DNA from: Koleobacter methoxysyntrophicus | GTDB lineage: Bacteria > Bacillota > Thermosediminibacteria > Koleobacterales > Koleobacteraceae | Assembly (NCBI RefSeq): GCF_017301615.1 | Contig: NZ_CP059066.1 | Coordinates: 372,001 to 436,000, forward strand | Reading direction: 5' to 3' | DNA: 64,000 nt | Shown here: one piece after another, positions 25,875 through 34,759 of the stretch | How positions within the stretch are numbered: the first letter of the stretch is position 1 | Layout of the letters: each line of letters begins with the position of its first letter | The notes under the pieces: generated by a model | What the model saw: the letters and a program-made list of their open reading frames with translations, nothing else | Told to the model about the DNA's origin: nothing | Database searches by the model: none | Made by a program: the position numbers and the translations under genes

Positions 25875-26048
25875 TTATGGTTCTAAGATAAACCCTTCCA
25901 AAAGAAAATGGGAATCAAAACCAAATACCCGGCTTATCTTCAATTCCCTCATGATTGCAAAACTTACGGCATCAACCAAAGATAAGTCCTGATCGCTGTA
26001 TTTTCGTAAAATTTCACCTGCAACCCGATAAGAGACCTCATACAGCAT
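25875..26048 (-). pseudogene. C-terminal remnant of a PIN-domain (VapC-like) protein
   Basis: A 57-codon open frame reads EILRKYSDQDLSLVDAVSFA, then IMRELKISRVFGFDSHFL and a final EGF. This matches the last third of PIN ribonucleases, including the third acidic site (SLVDAVSFA) and the FDSHF motif. The N-terminal half with the first catalytic Asp and Glu is absent, and no ribosome binding site precedes the first ATG, which lies in the loop of a hairpin. It is best seen as a decayed toxin gene left after a deletion. Confidence 0.75.
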
Positions 26049-26073
26049 AGGAAGTTAATCTGATGAGGTCTCT
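26031..26073. other. Stem-loop downstream of the ABC importer operon
   Basis: A perfect 11-bp stem, AGAGACCTCAT (26031-26041) with ATGAGGTCTCT (26063-26073), has a 21-nt loop. A short T run follows on the + strand only, so as a terminator for the minus-strand operon it is weak. It may instead be a 3' stabiliser. Confidence 0.55.
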
Positions 26074-26112
26074 TTTCTATGTTCAGGGTTAAATTTTTCC
26101 TGAAAAAATCCG

Positions 26113-27234
26113 TTACTGCTCTGCCTTCAGCCTCTCCATCGCCTGTTTCTGCTTCTGCCATGCATGAAGTCCCAGGGAAACTCCTATAACTCCATATGCT
26201 ACAAACACCCTGAAATATTCCCCTACCTGAGGGCTCCCCAAAAGATTCTGGCCGGCCATAGGCGATATGATAAACAGTGTATGGAAGAGAAAAGTCCCCA
26301 GAAGGGTCTGGCCTATGGTAGCCTTCGTTACAGATGCCCCGCCGATCAGGATAGAAGCTACAGCGAACAGACCTACCTGTTCATGGCTCCCGTAAGTATT
26401 GAGGGTGCCTATATCCTGGAGGAATATAAGCTGTCCCCAGGCAGCCAGAACCGTGGAAATGATTATAGCTATTATTCTTGTCCTGTCAACATTTATCCCC
26501 GATATCTCGGCTATATGCATATTCTGACCGACACTTCTGAAGTCCTGTCCAAGCTTGGTTTTTGTTAAAAACCAAAGCATTATACACAACAGGGCTATTA
26601 TGAAAAATGTAAAAAGTGGTATTACAAGACCGCCGAGTTTAAGCTTTATTATATCGTTAAGCGCATATTTTACGGCTTTCAGGTCAACGGTATTCCTTAT
26701 ACCTATCCCCGATGAAAGCATAAGCCTTTCGTTCTTCATAGGGATTATCCCGCCTAAAACGAACAGGAAGAAGAGCTGGTAAAGCCCATTTGCAAAAAAA
26801 CCCAATATCATACCTGTAATCATTTCATTCCCTTTTGCCTTGTTCAGCACAAGGCCTGCCAACCAGCCGAATAATACTGCAAAGGGGGTAGAAAGCAGTA
26901 CAGCAATAACAAAGCCTCCTAAACCTTCAATCTGCCAATGGGTAATAGCAATTAGGGCCATCTGCCCTGCCATTGCCCCCAAAACAATGCCGAAATTCAA
27001 ACCCATTCCTGCCATAACAGGGATTATCAGCGATAGTACAAGAAAAGAATTCCTCGCCATCCTTGTGATTACCGAGTTTATTAGAAACAGCGGGTGAACC
27101 TGAGCATAATACACCCCGAGCAAACAAAATATTGCGAAAATTATAGGAACTGTGTTATTGGCCAGCCTTCGTTTTATATTTCTCAATCCGTAGGCCGGTT
27201 CTCCCGTAACCGCTTTTACATTTGCACCCCTCAT
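26113..27234 (-). CDS. ABC importer permease (RbsC/YufQ type), second subunit
   Basis: This 373-residue membrane protein belongs to the branched-chain/ribose-type permease family used by nucleoside and sugar importers. It has about 9-10 hydrophobic segments. The coupling region EISGINVDRTRIIA and the later LIGGASVTKATIGQ are shared almost word for word with the adjacent permease, so the two form a heterodimer. I choose ATG 27234 (8 nt after GGAGG) over the upstream GTG at 27243. It is the last gene of a four-gene importer operon. Confidence 0.9.
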   Translation of the reverse strand: MRGANVKAVTGEPAYGLRNIKRRLANNTVPIIFAIFCLLGVYYAQVHPLFLINSVITRMARNSFLVLSLIIPVMAGMGLNFGIVLGAMAGQMALIAITHWQIEGLGGFVIAVLLSTPFAVLFGWLAGLVLNKAKGNEMITGMILGFFANGLYQLFFLFVLGGIIPMKNERLMLSSGIGIRNTVDLKAVKYALNDIIKLKLGGLVIPLFTFFIIALLCIMLWFLTKTKLGQDFRSVGQNMHIAEISGINVDRTRIIAIIISTVLAAWGQLIFLQDIGTLNTYGSHEQVGLFAVASILIGGASVTKATIGQTLLGTFLFHTLFIISPMAGQNLLGSPQVGEYFRVFVAYGVIGVSLGLHAWQKQKQAMERLKAEQ

Positions 27235-27235
27235 A

Positions 27236-28279
27236 TTATTCACCTCCTCTGATTCTCGTCAGGGCATACAGGATTATTCCATTGCTTATGATGATCCTTA
27301 CAACTTCAGATAGATTGCCCTCAGGCAATACCGCATTTGTGACAGGCAGTGCTACAACCAGTAATGCCTGAAACAAAAATGTCCCTAAAATTACATTGAA
27401 AATTGTAGCTCTTCTCACAGATGCCCCTCCGATCAGGATGGCAGCTACTGCCGGAAACGCCATAAACAGGGGTGCTGTATAAAGCTGTAAAAACCCGTAA
27501 CTCTGGGCATACACGACTATGCCCACTGCCCCGAGGACCGTTGATATGGTTGTACCTATTATTCGGGCTTTATCTACATCAATGCCCGATGATTCGGCAA
27601 ATTTAGGGTTGCTCCCTGCTGCCTGCATAGTAATGCCCGTTTTGCTCCTGGAAAAGAGCCAGATTATAAAACAAAACAGGGCCATAAACAGCAGTAAACC
27701 TGTAGGCACGGTAACCCCCATAAGGTCAAAAGCCTTCCAGTTATTTAAGACCTTATCAAAGGTATTTTCCAGGGAAATAGTCACCCTAAGCCCTTTTCCA
27801 CCGTAAGGCCAGATCATTTTTGGGCTGTATAGTGGTGCAAGGAGCCAGAACATACACATCCCGGAAGCTATCGAGAATCCCGCATATGTTCCCACCAGCA
27901 TCTCCTGGCCCTTCACTCTGTTCAGCATATGCCCGTATATATAACCTGAAATCACGGCCAGAATTACACCGATAATAATGGCTGCTGTAAATCCGGCAAA
28001 CCCCGAAAGGTTCATTTCTATGCTCACTACAGCCCCTACAAGGCCGCACACTATCCCCACAGGCAGACCGAAATTTAACCCTGTACCCGACTGTATGGAA
28101 GGCACCATTGCCAGAACCAGAATACCGTTCATCCCCGTCCTGACCAATATGCCGGTAATTAGACTCCTCATCTGAAGCTTCAGCATAACGGCAGAAATCA
28201 ACAGGAAGAGAAGGAAAAGGCCGATTATGATTCGCGGATACCCAACATTATCAACAAACTCTTTTAATCTGTCTTTCAT
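27236..28279 (-). CDS. ABC importer permease (RbsC/YufP type), first subunit
   Basis: The 347-residue permease pairs with the downstream one. Shared motifs are SGTGLNFGLPVGIV, SGIDVDKARIIG and LIGGASVRRATIFN. About 9 membrane helices are visible. The ATG overlaps the stop codon of the ATPase gene (TGATG), so translation is coupled. The pair resembles permeases of BMP-type nucleoside importers, but the binding protein here is DUF3798, so the substrate may differ. Confidence 0.9.
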   Translation of the reverse strand: MKDRLKEFVDNVGYPRIIIGLFLLFLLISAVMLKLQMRSLITGILVRTGMNGILVLAMVPSIQSGTGLNFGLPVGIVCGLVGAVVSIEMNLSGFAGFTAAIIIGVILAVISGYIYGHMLNRVKGQEMLVGTYAGFSIASGMCMFWLLAPLYSPKMIWPYGGKGLRVTISLENTFDKVLNNWKAFDLMGVTVPTGLLLFMALFCFIIWLFSRSKTGITMQAAGSNPKFAESSGIDVDKARIIGTTISTVLGAVGIVVYAQSYGFLQLYTAPLFMAFPAVAAILIGGASVRRATIFNVILGTFLFQALLVVALPVTNAVLPEGNLSEVVRIIISNGIILYALTRIRGGE

Positions 28280-29892
28280 CAGGAAACCTCCTTCCCCTTG
28301 CCGGCATATTCCCCTGCCATCATCAAACCGAATTCGGTATCATCTGCATCAGGCGGCAGGATACCCTCAAGCTTGCCTTTATAGATTATGGCGATCCTGT
28401 CACATATAGACCTCAATTCTGCCAGTTCGCTGGATGTCATAATTATGGTCATCCCGAGTTCACGGTTGAGTTTAAGCAGGAGGTCAAGGACGATCTTTTT
28501 GGCACCTACATCGATCCCCCTGGTAGGTTCGGAGACGAAGAGGAGTTCAGGTTCAAGGGTAAGAGCCCGTGCAATGCATACCTTTTGCTGGTTTCCGCCG
28601 CTTAATCTCCTGGTTAACTGCTCCGGGCCCGTGCACCTGATATCCAGTTCCTTTATCATCTTTTGCGCATGTTCCCTGACTCCTTTTATATTAACCAGGT
28701 TTATAAACCTCATACCAGGCAGTTTAATCAAAAATTTCTCCTGCACCTGTATTGCCGTTATAGCAATATTGGTTTCAATAGGGTCATCCAGAAGAAGGCC
28801 CACACCCCGGCGGTCTTCGGATACAAAGGCTATTCTTTTGCAAAGGACCTGTTTTGGGTTGTTTGGGGGGATTCTCTCCCCTTTAAAAATAACCTCACCC
28901 CGGGCTCTATAAAGGCCCATTATTCCGTTTGCAATACCTATTTTCCCGTGGCCTGCAAGACCTCCGATGCCCAGGATTTCACCTTCCATAACATCCAGGG
29001 AAAGGCCCCTAACCTGTTCTCCCGGCATGTCTACCGCGAGGTTTTTGATTTTTAAAATTACGTTATCCCTGCTCTTTTTCGACGTCTGGTCGCCCTTGTG
29101 CACCTTCTCAATCTTTCTTCCAACCATAAGCTGTGCCATTTTCTCAATAGTCGCTTCACCTCTAGATAATCTCCCTACTACCTCACCATCCCTCAGTACC
29201 GTTATACTGTCCGCTACTTTCATTACTTCATCCAGCCGGTGTGAAATGAAAAGGATTGCTATTCCCGATTCTGCCAGGTTCTTAATGGCCTTCAAAAAGA
29301 GTTCGGCTTCAGTCTCTGTCAGAACAGCGGTAGGTTCATCAAAAACCAGAAGTTTCAAATTTGTTTTATCGATTTCCCTGGCTATTTCAACAAACTGCAT
29401 GTATCCTACCGGCAGCCCTGCAACGGGGAGCATTTCATCTATGGTCATTCCCAACCTGTCAAAGGCTTTTCGGGAATCCCTTTTCATAGCTTCCATATCA
29501 AGGCTTTTCATTTTTTCTCCCAAAAACCCGCTGATCAGGTTGTGCTTCGTTATCTCCCTGTTGAGCTTGATATTCTCCGTTATCGTGAATCCGGGAAGCA
29601 GCATGAATTCCTGATGAACCATCCCTATGCCTTTTTCCATGGCATCTTTCGGTGATTTTATATCTACCCGTTCACCTTCAAAGATAATTTCCCCTGTAAA
29701 ACCGCCCGTATTGTGAATAACCGGCATCCCAAAGAGTATATTCATAAGGGTAGACTTGCCTGCACCGTTTTCTCCCACAAGGGCATGTATTTCACCTTCA
29801 TTTACTGCCAGGCTGACTTCTTTTAATACCCTGTTCCCTGAATACTCTTTAGTTATACCCTTCATATGCAGTATCTGTTTTACCGCCAACAT
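28279..29892 (-). CDS. Double-domain ABC importer ATPase (RbsA/YufO type)
   Basis: The 537-residue protein has two ABC domains. The first has Walker A GENGAGKST near residue 40 and the VFDEPTAVLT Walker B region. The second is degenerate in Walker A (GGLAGHGKIGI near 313) but keeps LSGGNQQK and SEPTRGIDVG. This is the usual asymmetry of sugar/nucleoside importer ATPases such as RbsA. It starts at ATG 29892 after GGGGGGAAAG and runs into both permease genes. Confidence 0.94.
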   Translation of the reverse strand: MLAVKQILHMKGITKEYSGNRVLKEVSLAVNEGEIHALVGENGAGKSTLMNILFGMPVIHNTGGFTGEIIFEGERVDIKSPKDAMEKGIGMVHQEFMLLPGFTITENIKLNREITKHNLISGFLGEKMKSLDMEAMKRDSRKAFDRLGMTIDEMLPVAGLPVGYMQFVEIAREIDKTNLKLLVFDEPTAVLTETEAELFLKAIKNLAESGIAILFISHRLDEVMKVADSITVLRDGEVVGRLSRGEATIEKMAQLMVGRKIEKVHKGDQTSKKSRDNVILKIKNLAVDMPGEQVRGLSLDVMEGEILGIGGLAGHGKIGIANGIMGLYRARGEVIFKGERIPPNNPKQVLCKRIAFVSEDRRGVGLLLDDPIETNIAITAIQVQEKFLIKLPGMRFINLVNIKGVREHAQKMIKELDIRCTGPEQLTRRLSGGNQQKVCIARALTLEPELLFVSEPTRGIDVGAKKIVLDLLLKLNRELGMTIIMTSSELAELRSICDRIAIIYKGKLEGILPPDADDTEFGLMMAGEYAGKGKEVS

Positions 29893-29906
29893 CTTTCCCC
29901 CCTTGA

Positions 29907-30014
29907 ATCACTCAATATTTAAGATTGCCTGCTAGCTCATCTCGAATTACATCGGCCGGATAAGTGGTCCCTTAGATCACTCAATATTTAAGGTTGCCCG
30001 GTAGGGCAACCTTA
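29907..30014 (-). repeat. 25-nt imperfect direct repeats and a hairpin after the lipoprotein gene
   Basis: Two copies of a 25-nt unit (29907-29931 and 29976-30000, two mismatches) flank a short spacer. The second overlaps a perfect 11-bp hairpin, TAAGGTTGCCC (29989-29999) with GGGCAACCTTA (30004-30014). There is no T run. A processing or stabilising role that raises the level of the binding-protein message over the ATPase message is plausible. Confidence 0.6.
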
Positions 30015-30043
30015 AACTCAATATATTTGAAATAGAGAACAAA

Positions 30044-31164
30044 TTAGAATATGATAGACTCCCCTACAAACATCAGGAAGTTGTCAGTTCCTTCATAAAA
30101 GCTAACCTGAACTTCACCTGCTTCATTTTTAAGCACTTCTATCACCTTGTCAATATCCACACCTTCTACTTCTCCTTTAGCATACAATATGGCATATTCT
30201 GCTCCGGCTCTAACCATTGCCATATTCGCAGGGGCTTTCCAGGTTGCCATTCTGCCCGAATTCCCTTTTTCTTCAACTTTCTTCTTTATCTCCTCCAGAA
30301 TGAAGCTGACATCTCCCGCTTTATCAGGCGGAATCTCAATTCCCAATGCCCCCGGATAAGCGTGATATGGGCTGGGGCAGCACTGTTCAGGGTATATCGC
30401 ACCTTCATCAAGAGCCTTTCTTATAAGCGGTTCCTGCATTGCACAGTTTGTGCTGAATAGAGCGATGTCCTTGCCGTGTTGAGCCACCTGTCTTGGTACA
30501 TCTTCCAGTATAAACTGCTGTGCCCCGGGGATTCCTGCATCACCCATGGGATCTGGTGCAGTAACATCTATAAACTCAATCCCTAACTTTTCACATGTAG
30601 CCCTGAATATGTCCCTTCTCTTTGAAAGGAGCTCATAAGACATATGTCTGGGGAATGAATAGTGAAGGAACTTTTTGGCTCCCATTCTGTGAGCAAGCTC
30701 TATAATGGTTTCTCCCCGCTTCAGGTTGTCGGTTTCCAGACACAGGTCTGCCTTTTCGGCGATCATCAGCGGGTCTTCATGTGGAACACCGGCTATAAAC
30801 AGTATATCGTCCCTAGTTTCCCTGACCTTCTCAATAGCAGCGGCGGTTCCGGGCACTGCCTGACATACAACGATGGCCTTAACTTTGGGATCTGCTGCCA
30901 TGCTTACGATCTGGGTTATAGTTGTTTCCTGCTCCTTCATGAAGTTGTCAGGATATGTTTTATGGATTACCCTCTCCTCACCGTATTTCTTTACTATTTC
31001 CTGGGCTGCCACGTATTCTTCTTCGCCCTGGGACACGGTCCCTGTCATGATGCCTATCTTCCAGTCATCCTCAGCTCCCGTATCCTGACCTCCCTGCTGA
31101 GTACATGCGGCAAGACCCGCAGTCAGCAGTAATACCATCACTAAGGCAAATGTTTTTTCAGCAT
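30044..31164 (-). CDS. DUF3798-family lipoprotein (solute-binding-like), start region frameshifted
   Basis: The mature part is a periplasmic-binding-like fold of the DUF3798 family and opens the importer operon. A lipobox, LLLTAGLAAC, ends the signal peptide. The open frame (30044-31141) can only start at a GTG within the signal peptide and lacks its basic N-terminus. Upstream, ATG 31164 begins M-L-K-K in another frame. Adding one A to the six-A run (31153-31158) would join the two into MLKKTFALVMVLLLTAG, a normal signal peptide. Either the sequence misses one base, or the cell uses slippage on the A run, or the gene is damaged. The substrate is unknown. Confidence 0.82.
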
Positions 31165-31478
31165 TATATTATATTCCCCCCTGATTTTTTATTTTAATGA
31201 CAAAAAGAAAACTTCTACCCTCCTTTCCTTTTTGAATTGCCTATTCGGTTTTATTATATTCTATTTCGGATAATAAAAATCCTTCTTTTTTTATTTATGT
31301 AAATTTATAAGTTTTTTTGTTTATATATTCATTTTAGCCATTTATAATAAATTGGATTCTTTCTACAAATCCTATCGAAATCGAGTTTTTTAAGGCGGCT
31401 GGCGCTGTTTTAAATCTGTTTATTAATATTTATACATTTTTTCGGCTAAAAACAAAATATGCAAAAAATAAAAACAGG
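31165..31478. other. A/T-rich gap upstream of the importer operon, no gene seen
   Basis: This stretch is very A/T-rich and has no coding frame I can support. It should hold the minus-strand promoter of the DUF3798 operon, but I could not fix one hexamer pair with confidence. Confidence 0.5.
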
Positions 31479-31508
31479 GTGAATAATATTCTTTTATCGG
31501 GTTATAAT
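31479..31508 (+). promoter_or_regulatory. Sigma-A-like promoter for the structured RNA
   Basis: A perfect TATAAT -10 (31503-31508) follows GTGAAT (31479-31484) with an 18-nt spacer. The expected start is near 31515, exactly where GC content rises. Confidence 0.65.
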
Positions 31509-31514
31509 AACTAT

Positions 31515-31975
31515 CGAAGGGTTCGTAATGGCCGAGCCAAGACTGCTGCAGGATCCTCTGTCGGGGTTCTGCAGCGGTCGGCCAAAGGTTGATGTCGGGT
31601 CGGTGAGGCTCGGCACCAGCCGGAGGGCAGATCCCTGTGGGTCAATTGCCCGGCTCCGGAGCAGTCCAACTACTGCTTCGGGGTCACAGGAGATTCACAG
31701 GGGTCGAGCTAAGACTATCACAGGTTCCGCAGGCTTCTCTTCAGTTTACTTAGTAACTGACGTTTAGCTGGAGGTCTGTGGTGGTCGAGAGATTGCCATA
31801 GGCTTCTCAGGTATCTGTGGTAGTCGAGCGAAGGGTTATCACGGGTTTTGTAACGGTCTGTTGCACCCGAAAGGTTGCAGCAGGCTGTACAGAGATTCGC
31901 GGTGGCCTGTGCGAAGGTCATTACGGGCTCTTAAGCTTTTAAAAAACCTCTATCCTGCGTTGAGATAGAGGTTTT
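31515..31975 (+). ncRNA. Candidate large structured non-coding RNA of unknown class
   Basis: About 430 nt of GC-rich DNA lie between very A/T-rich flanks, with a promoter in front and a 12-bp terminator behind. Several strong hairpins can be read. GGCCGA/TCGGCC (31530-31535, 31578-31583) encloses TGCTGCAG/CTGCAGCG (31544-31551, 31569-31576). A 12-bp hairpin joins 31654-31665 to 31672-31683. CTGTTGCA/TGCAGCAG (31858-31865, 31876-31883) carries a GAAA tetraloop. G-U pairs in these stems favour the + strand. The motif GTCGAG recurs at about 31705, 31784 and 31822 in similar hairpin contexts. No ribosome binding site precedes the only open frame. It is not RNase P, tmRNA or SRP RNA by motif. I cannot match it to OLE, GOLLD, ROOL or HEARO. 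Confidence 0.7.
31943..31975. terminator. Bidirectional terminator between the RNA gene and ald
   Basis: A perfect 12-bp stem, AAAACCTCTATC (31943-31954) with GATAGAGGTTTT (31964-31975), has T runs on both strands. It can end both the + strand RNA and the minus-strand ald message. Confidence 0.88.
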
Positions 31976-31992
31976 ATCGTTTAAATAAGTTC

Positions 31993-33111
31993 TTATTTCA
32001 GTGCCTCCTCTAATGGGGTATAGGGCAGATTCAGGGAATCTGCAACAGCTTTATAAGTCAGCTTCCCGTTTACAAGGTTTACGCCAAGGGCTATTGCCTG
32101 ATCCCTCTTTACAGCTTCTTTATATCCCATATTCGCAATCTTAATGCCGTAAGGCACCGTGCAGTTGGTAAGGGCCAGTGTAGAAGTCCTGGCTACGGCC
32201 CCCGGCATATTTGCAACACTGTAATGGATTACACCGTGTTTTACATAGGTCGGTTCTGCATGGGTTGTAGGATGGTCACAGGTTTCAATGCACCCGCCCT
32301 GGTCGATAGCCACATCCACCACTACAGAACCGGGCTGCATTTCCCTGATCATATCTTCTGTTACCAGTTGTGGTGCCTTCGCTCCGGGGATTAATACCGC
32401 CCCGATGACAAGGTCAGATTCTGTGACAGCCTTTTTAATGTTAAAACTGTTAGACATAAGGGTTTTGACCTTCCCACCAAATATATCATCAAGTTCTCTT
32501 AGTCTGACGGGATTGATATCAATTATAGTAACATCCGCGCCCATCCCAACGGCGATTTTTGCGGCATTTGTGCCTACAGTGCCCCCACCGATAATCGTAA
32601 CCTTTGCCGGAAGTACACCCGGAACACCGCTTAAGAGGACGCCTTTGCCGCCGTTAGGCTTTTCCAGGAAATGGGCGCCAACCTGCACCGACATCCTGCC
32701 TGCAACCTCGCTCATTGGGGTTAATAACGGCAGAGACCTGTCAGCAAGCTGTACCGTTTCATAAGCTATCCCCACAATTCCCCTCTCCAGAAGGGCCTCG
32801 GTCATTTTCTTATCTGCTGCTAGATGGAGATAGGTAAAAAGAACTTGACCGGGCTTAAAAAGGTCGTACTCAGGGGGCAGCGGTTCTTTGACCTTCATTA
32901 TCATATCTGCTATTTCAAAGACCTCTTTTGGGGTATCAAGGATCTTTGCACCGGCAGCGGTGTACTCTTCATCACTAAACCCGCTGCCTACACCTGCATT
33001 TTTCTCGATATATACTTCATGACCGTTTTTAATAAAGTTCTCTACCCCTGCCGGAGTAATGGCAACCCTGTTTTCATTGCTTTTTATCTCTTTTGGGACA
33101 CCGATAATCAC
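31993..33111 (-). CDS. ald: Alanine dehydrogenase
   Basis: Ald oxidatively deaminates L-alanine to pyruvate with NAD+, a usual step in amino acid fermentation. At 372 residues it is full length. It starts with [20 protein letters not shown], has the active-site [12 protein letters not shown] and YLHLAAD segments, and a Rossmann motif [13 protein letters not shown] near residue 174. The GTG start at 33111 follows AAAGGAGACGG. It stands alone between the structured RNA and the divergent two-component system. Confidence 0.97.
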   Translation of the reverse strand: MIIGVPKEIKSNENRVAITPAGVENFIKNGHEVYIEKNAGVGSGFSDEEYTAAGAKILDTPKEVFEIADMIMKVKEPLPPEYDLFKPGQVLFTYLHLAADKKMTEALLERGIVGIAYETVQLADRSLPLLTPMSEVAGRMSVQVGAHFLEKPNGGKGVLLSGVPGVLPAKVTIIGGGTVGTNAAKIAVGMGADVTIIDINPVRLRELDDIFGGKVKTLMSNSFNIKKAVTESDLVIGAVLIPGAKAPQLVTEDMIREMQPGSVVVDVAIDQGGCIETCDHPTTHAEPTYVKHGVIHYSVANMPGAVARTSTLALTNCTVPYGIKIANMGYKEAVKRDQAIALGVNLVNGKLTYKAVADSLNLPYTPLEEALK

Positions 33112-33405
33112 TTAAACCGTCTCCTTTCAATAATTCAGTTTTTTAAAAGGTTTTAATTAAATTAATACTGGTTTATTACTATTTCTATTTTAAAGCATAT
33201 AATCTTGCTCAAATAATTTACTTCTTGATATTAACTATTTTACAAATTAAATTTTTATTTTTTTCGACTGCTTATCCCCTTTTTATTTTTTAAATTTATT
33301 TACTCATTATTTTAGAATTTTTTGTAGAAATACTTAAAAATATAAAGTATAATGAAATTAGAGTTAGGTAATTTCAGATAATGAAAAGTAAAAAGGGGGC
33401 TGACT
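33112..33405. promoter_or_regulatory. Divergent promoter region of ald and the PocR-kinase
   Basis: The 294-nt gap is A/T-rich. On the + strand TATAAT at 33348-33353 is a good -10 for the kinase operon, with a poor -35. A ribosome binding site, AAAGGGGGC, lies just before the ATG at 33406. No other feature is seen. Confidence 0.5.
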
Positions 33406-34644
33406 ATGCTGCAGCACAGCCTGCTTCGCCTTATTGAACAGGACAGGCTCAGGAAGTTGATTGAAAGTTTTACCAGAGCAACCGACATAACTATAGATAT
33501 TAATGACTGTCTGGGGTACCCGGTCGTTTACCATGAATGCTTTTACGGTTTCTGCAAAAAGGTCAGGAGCACCAAAAAAGGGCTTAAGAAATGCATAGAA
33601 TCCAATGCCGACATCGGTTTTAAGACAAAGGAAAGAAGAAAAGCCTTCATCGGGCCGTGTTTTGCCGGTATTGCACTTATGGGGGTTCCGATAGTTGTCG
33701 ATAAAGCGTTCCACGGCTCAATAGTATGCGGCCAGTTTCATTTAAAACCACCTACTGAAAAGATGATAAGCAAGATGCTGTCGGCCATGGATGAAATCGG
33801 TCTTAACGGACATGAAATGATAGAGGATTTTAAAAACATAAAGGTGATACCTAAAGAAAAGTGCAAAGCAGTTTCCGAGCTCATCGAATTCATTGCAAAT
33901 TATATAGCCGAAATAATCTACAAAAACAAAATAGAAAATGAACTAATCAGGCAAAAGCTAAGGGTAATGGAGACAAACCAGACCAGAGTCGAACTGGAAA
34001 AGGCCCTGTGGATATCCGAATTGAAAAAACTTCAGTCGCAGATAAAACCCCATTTCCTGTTTAATACCCTGAACATCATCTCCCGCCTTATAATTATGAA
34101 CGAGAATCATAAGGCCCTCGACACCGTATATGCCCTTTCAAATATTATGAGGTCTAGTTTTGAGGAATCCGACGAATTAATCAGCCTGGAGAAGGAAATG
34201 GATTATGTAAAAAATTACCTTTCCATTCAGAAGATGCGGTTCGGAGAGCGGTTAAGATTCAAAATTGAAATCGATGACAGATTAAGGGGTATCAGCATAC
34301 CGGCCCTAACCATTCAGCCCCTTGTGGAAAATGCCTGCACCCACGGTATCGAACCTAAAGAAGATTTGGGCGAGATAATTATTCAGAGCCAGCTTGCCGG
34401 AAATGATGTTATTATAAAAATAATAGATAACGGTATTGGAATTCCGGAAGAAAAATTAAAGGAAATTCATATGTATTTAACCAATGATAAGGATTTTTAT
34501 GTTGCATCCGAACTAGATGGGTCCCTCGGTCTTAAAAACGTTCATAGAAGGCTCCAGCTGTATTTCGGAAGCGAATACGGGCTTTCAATCACCAGTCGAA
34601 CCGGATGTACCCAGGTCTCGGTTAAGCTGCCATATAATTCTTAA
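33406..34644 (+). CDS. PocR-domain sensor histidine kinase (LytS/YesM class)
   Basis: The 412-residue kinase has an N-terminal PocR ligand-binding domain (residues about 8-165, with Cys residues in GFCKKVRSTKKGLKKC and GPCFAG). A coiled segment comes next, followed by a His_kinase domain with the H-box IKPHFLFNTLN (His about 216) and a C-terminal HATPase with the DNGIGIP N-box. There are no membrane helices, so it senses a cytoplasmic ligand. PocR domains often respond to small organic compounds such as propanediol. It forms a two-component pair with the AraC-type regulator 115 nt downstream. Confidence 0.92.
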   Translation: MLQHSLLRLIEQDRLRKLIESFTRATDITIDINDCLGYPVVYHECFYGFCKKVRSTKKGLKKCIESNADIGFKTKERRKAFIGPCFAGIALMGVPIVVDKAFHGSIVCGQFHLKPPTEKMISKMLSAMDEIGLNGHEMIEDFKNIKVIPKEKCKAVSELIEFIANYIAEIIYKNKIENELIRQKLRVMETNQTRVELEKALWISELKKLQSQIKPHFLFNTLNIISRLIIMNENHKALDTVYALSNIMRSSFEESDELISLEKEMDYVKNYLSIQKMRFGERLRFKIEIDDRLRGISIPALTIQPLVENACTHGIEPKEDLGEIIIQSQLAGNDVIIKIIDNGIGIPEEKLKEIHMYLTNDKDFYVASELDGSLGLKNVHRRLQLYFGSEYGLSITSRTGCTQVSVKLPYNS

Positions 34645-34759
34645 TGATTATATACTTCATTCAGGAGACAGAAAGCTTTGTATTGAGTTAATGGCAATTC
34701 CCGGAGCGACTGTTAGGCTTGAAGCCTCATGCAATTCTTTTTAAGGGGGAATACGTTTA

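Noticed and set aside
25964-26161. 65-codon frame downstream of the permease gene
   Set aside because: It is out of frame with the PIN remnant, overlaps the permease end, and has no coding features.
31528-31767. Open frame of 79 codons in the GC-rich gap
   Set aside because: It has no ribosome binding site, no recognisable protein pattern, and it overlaps the strong hairpins. A structured RNA explains the region better.
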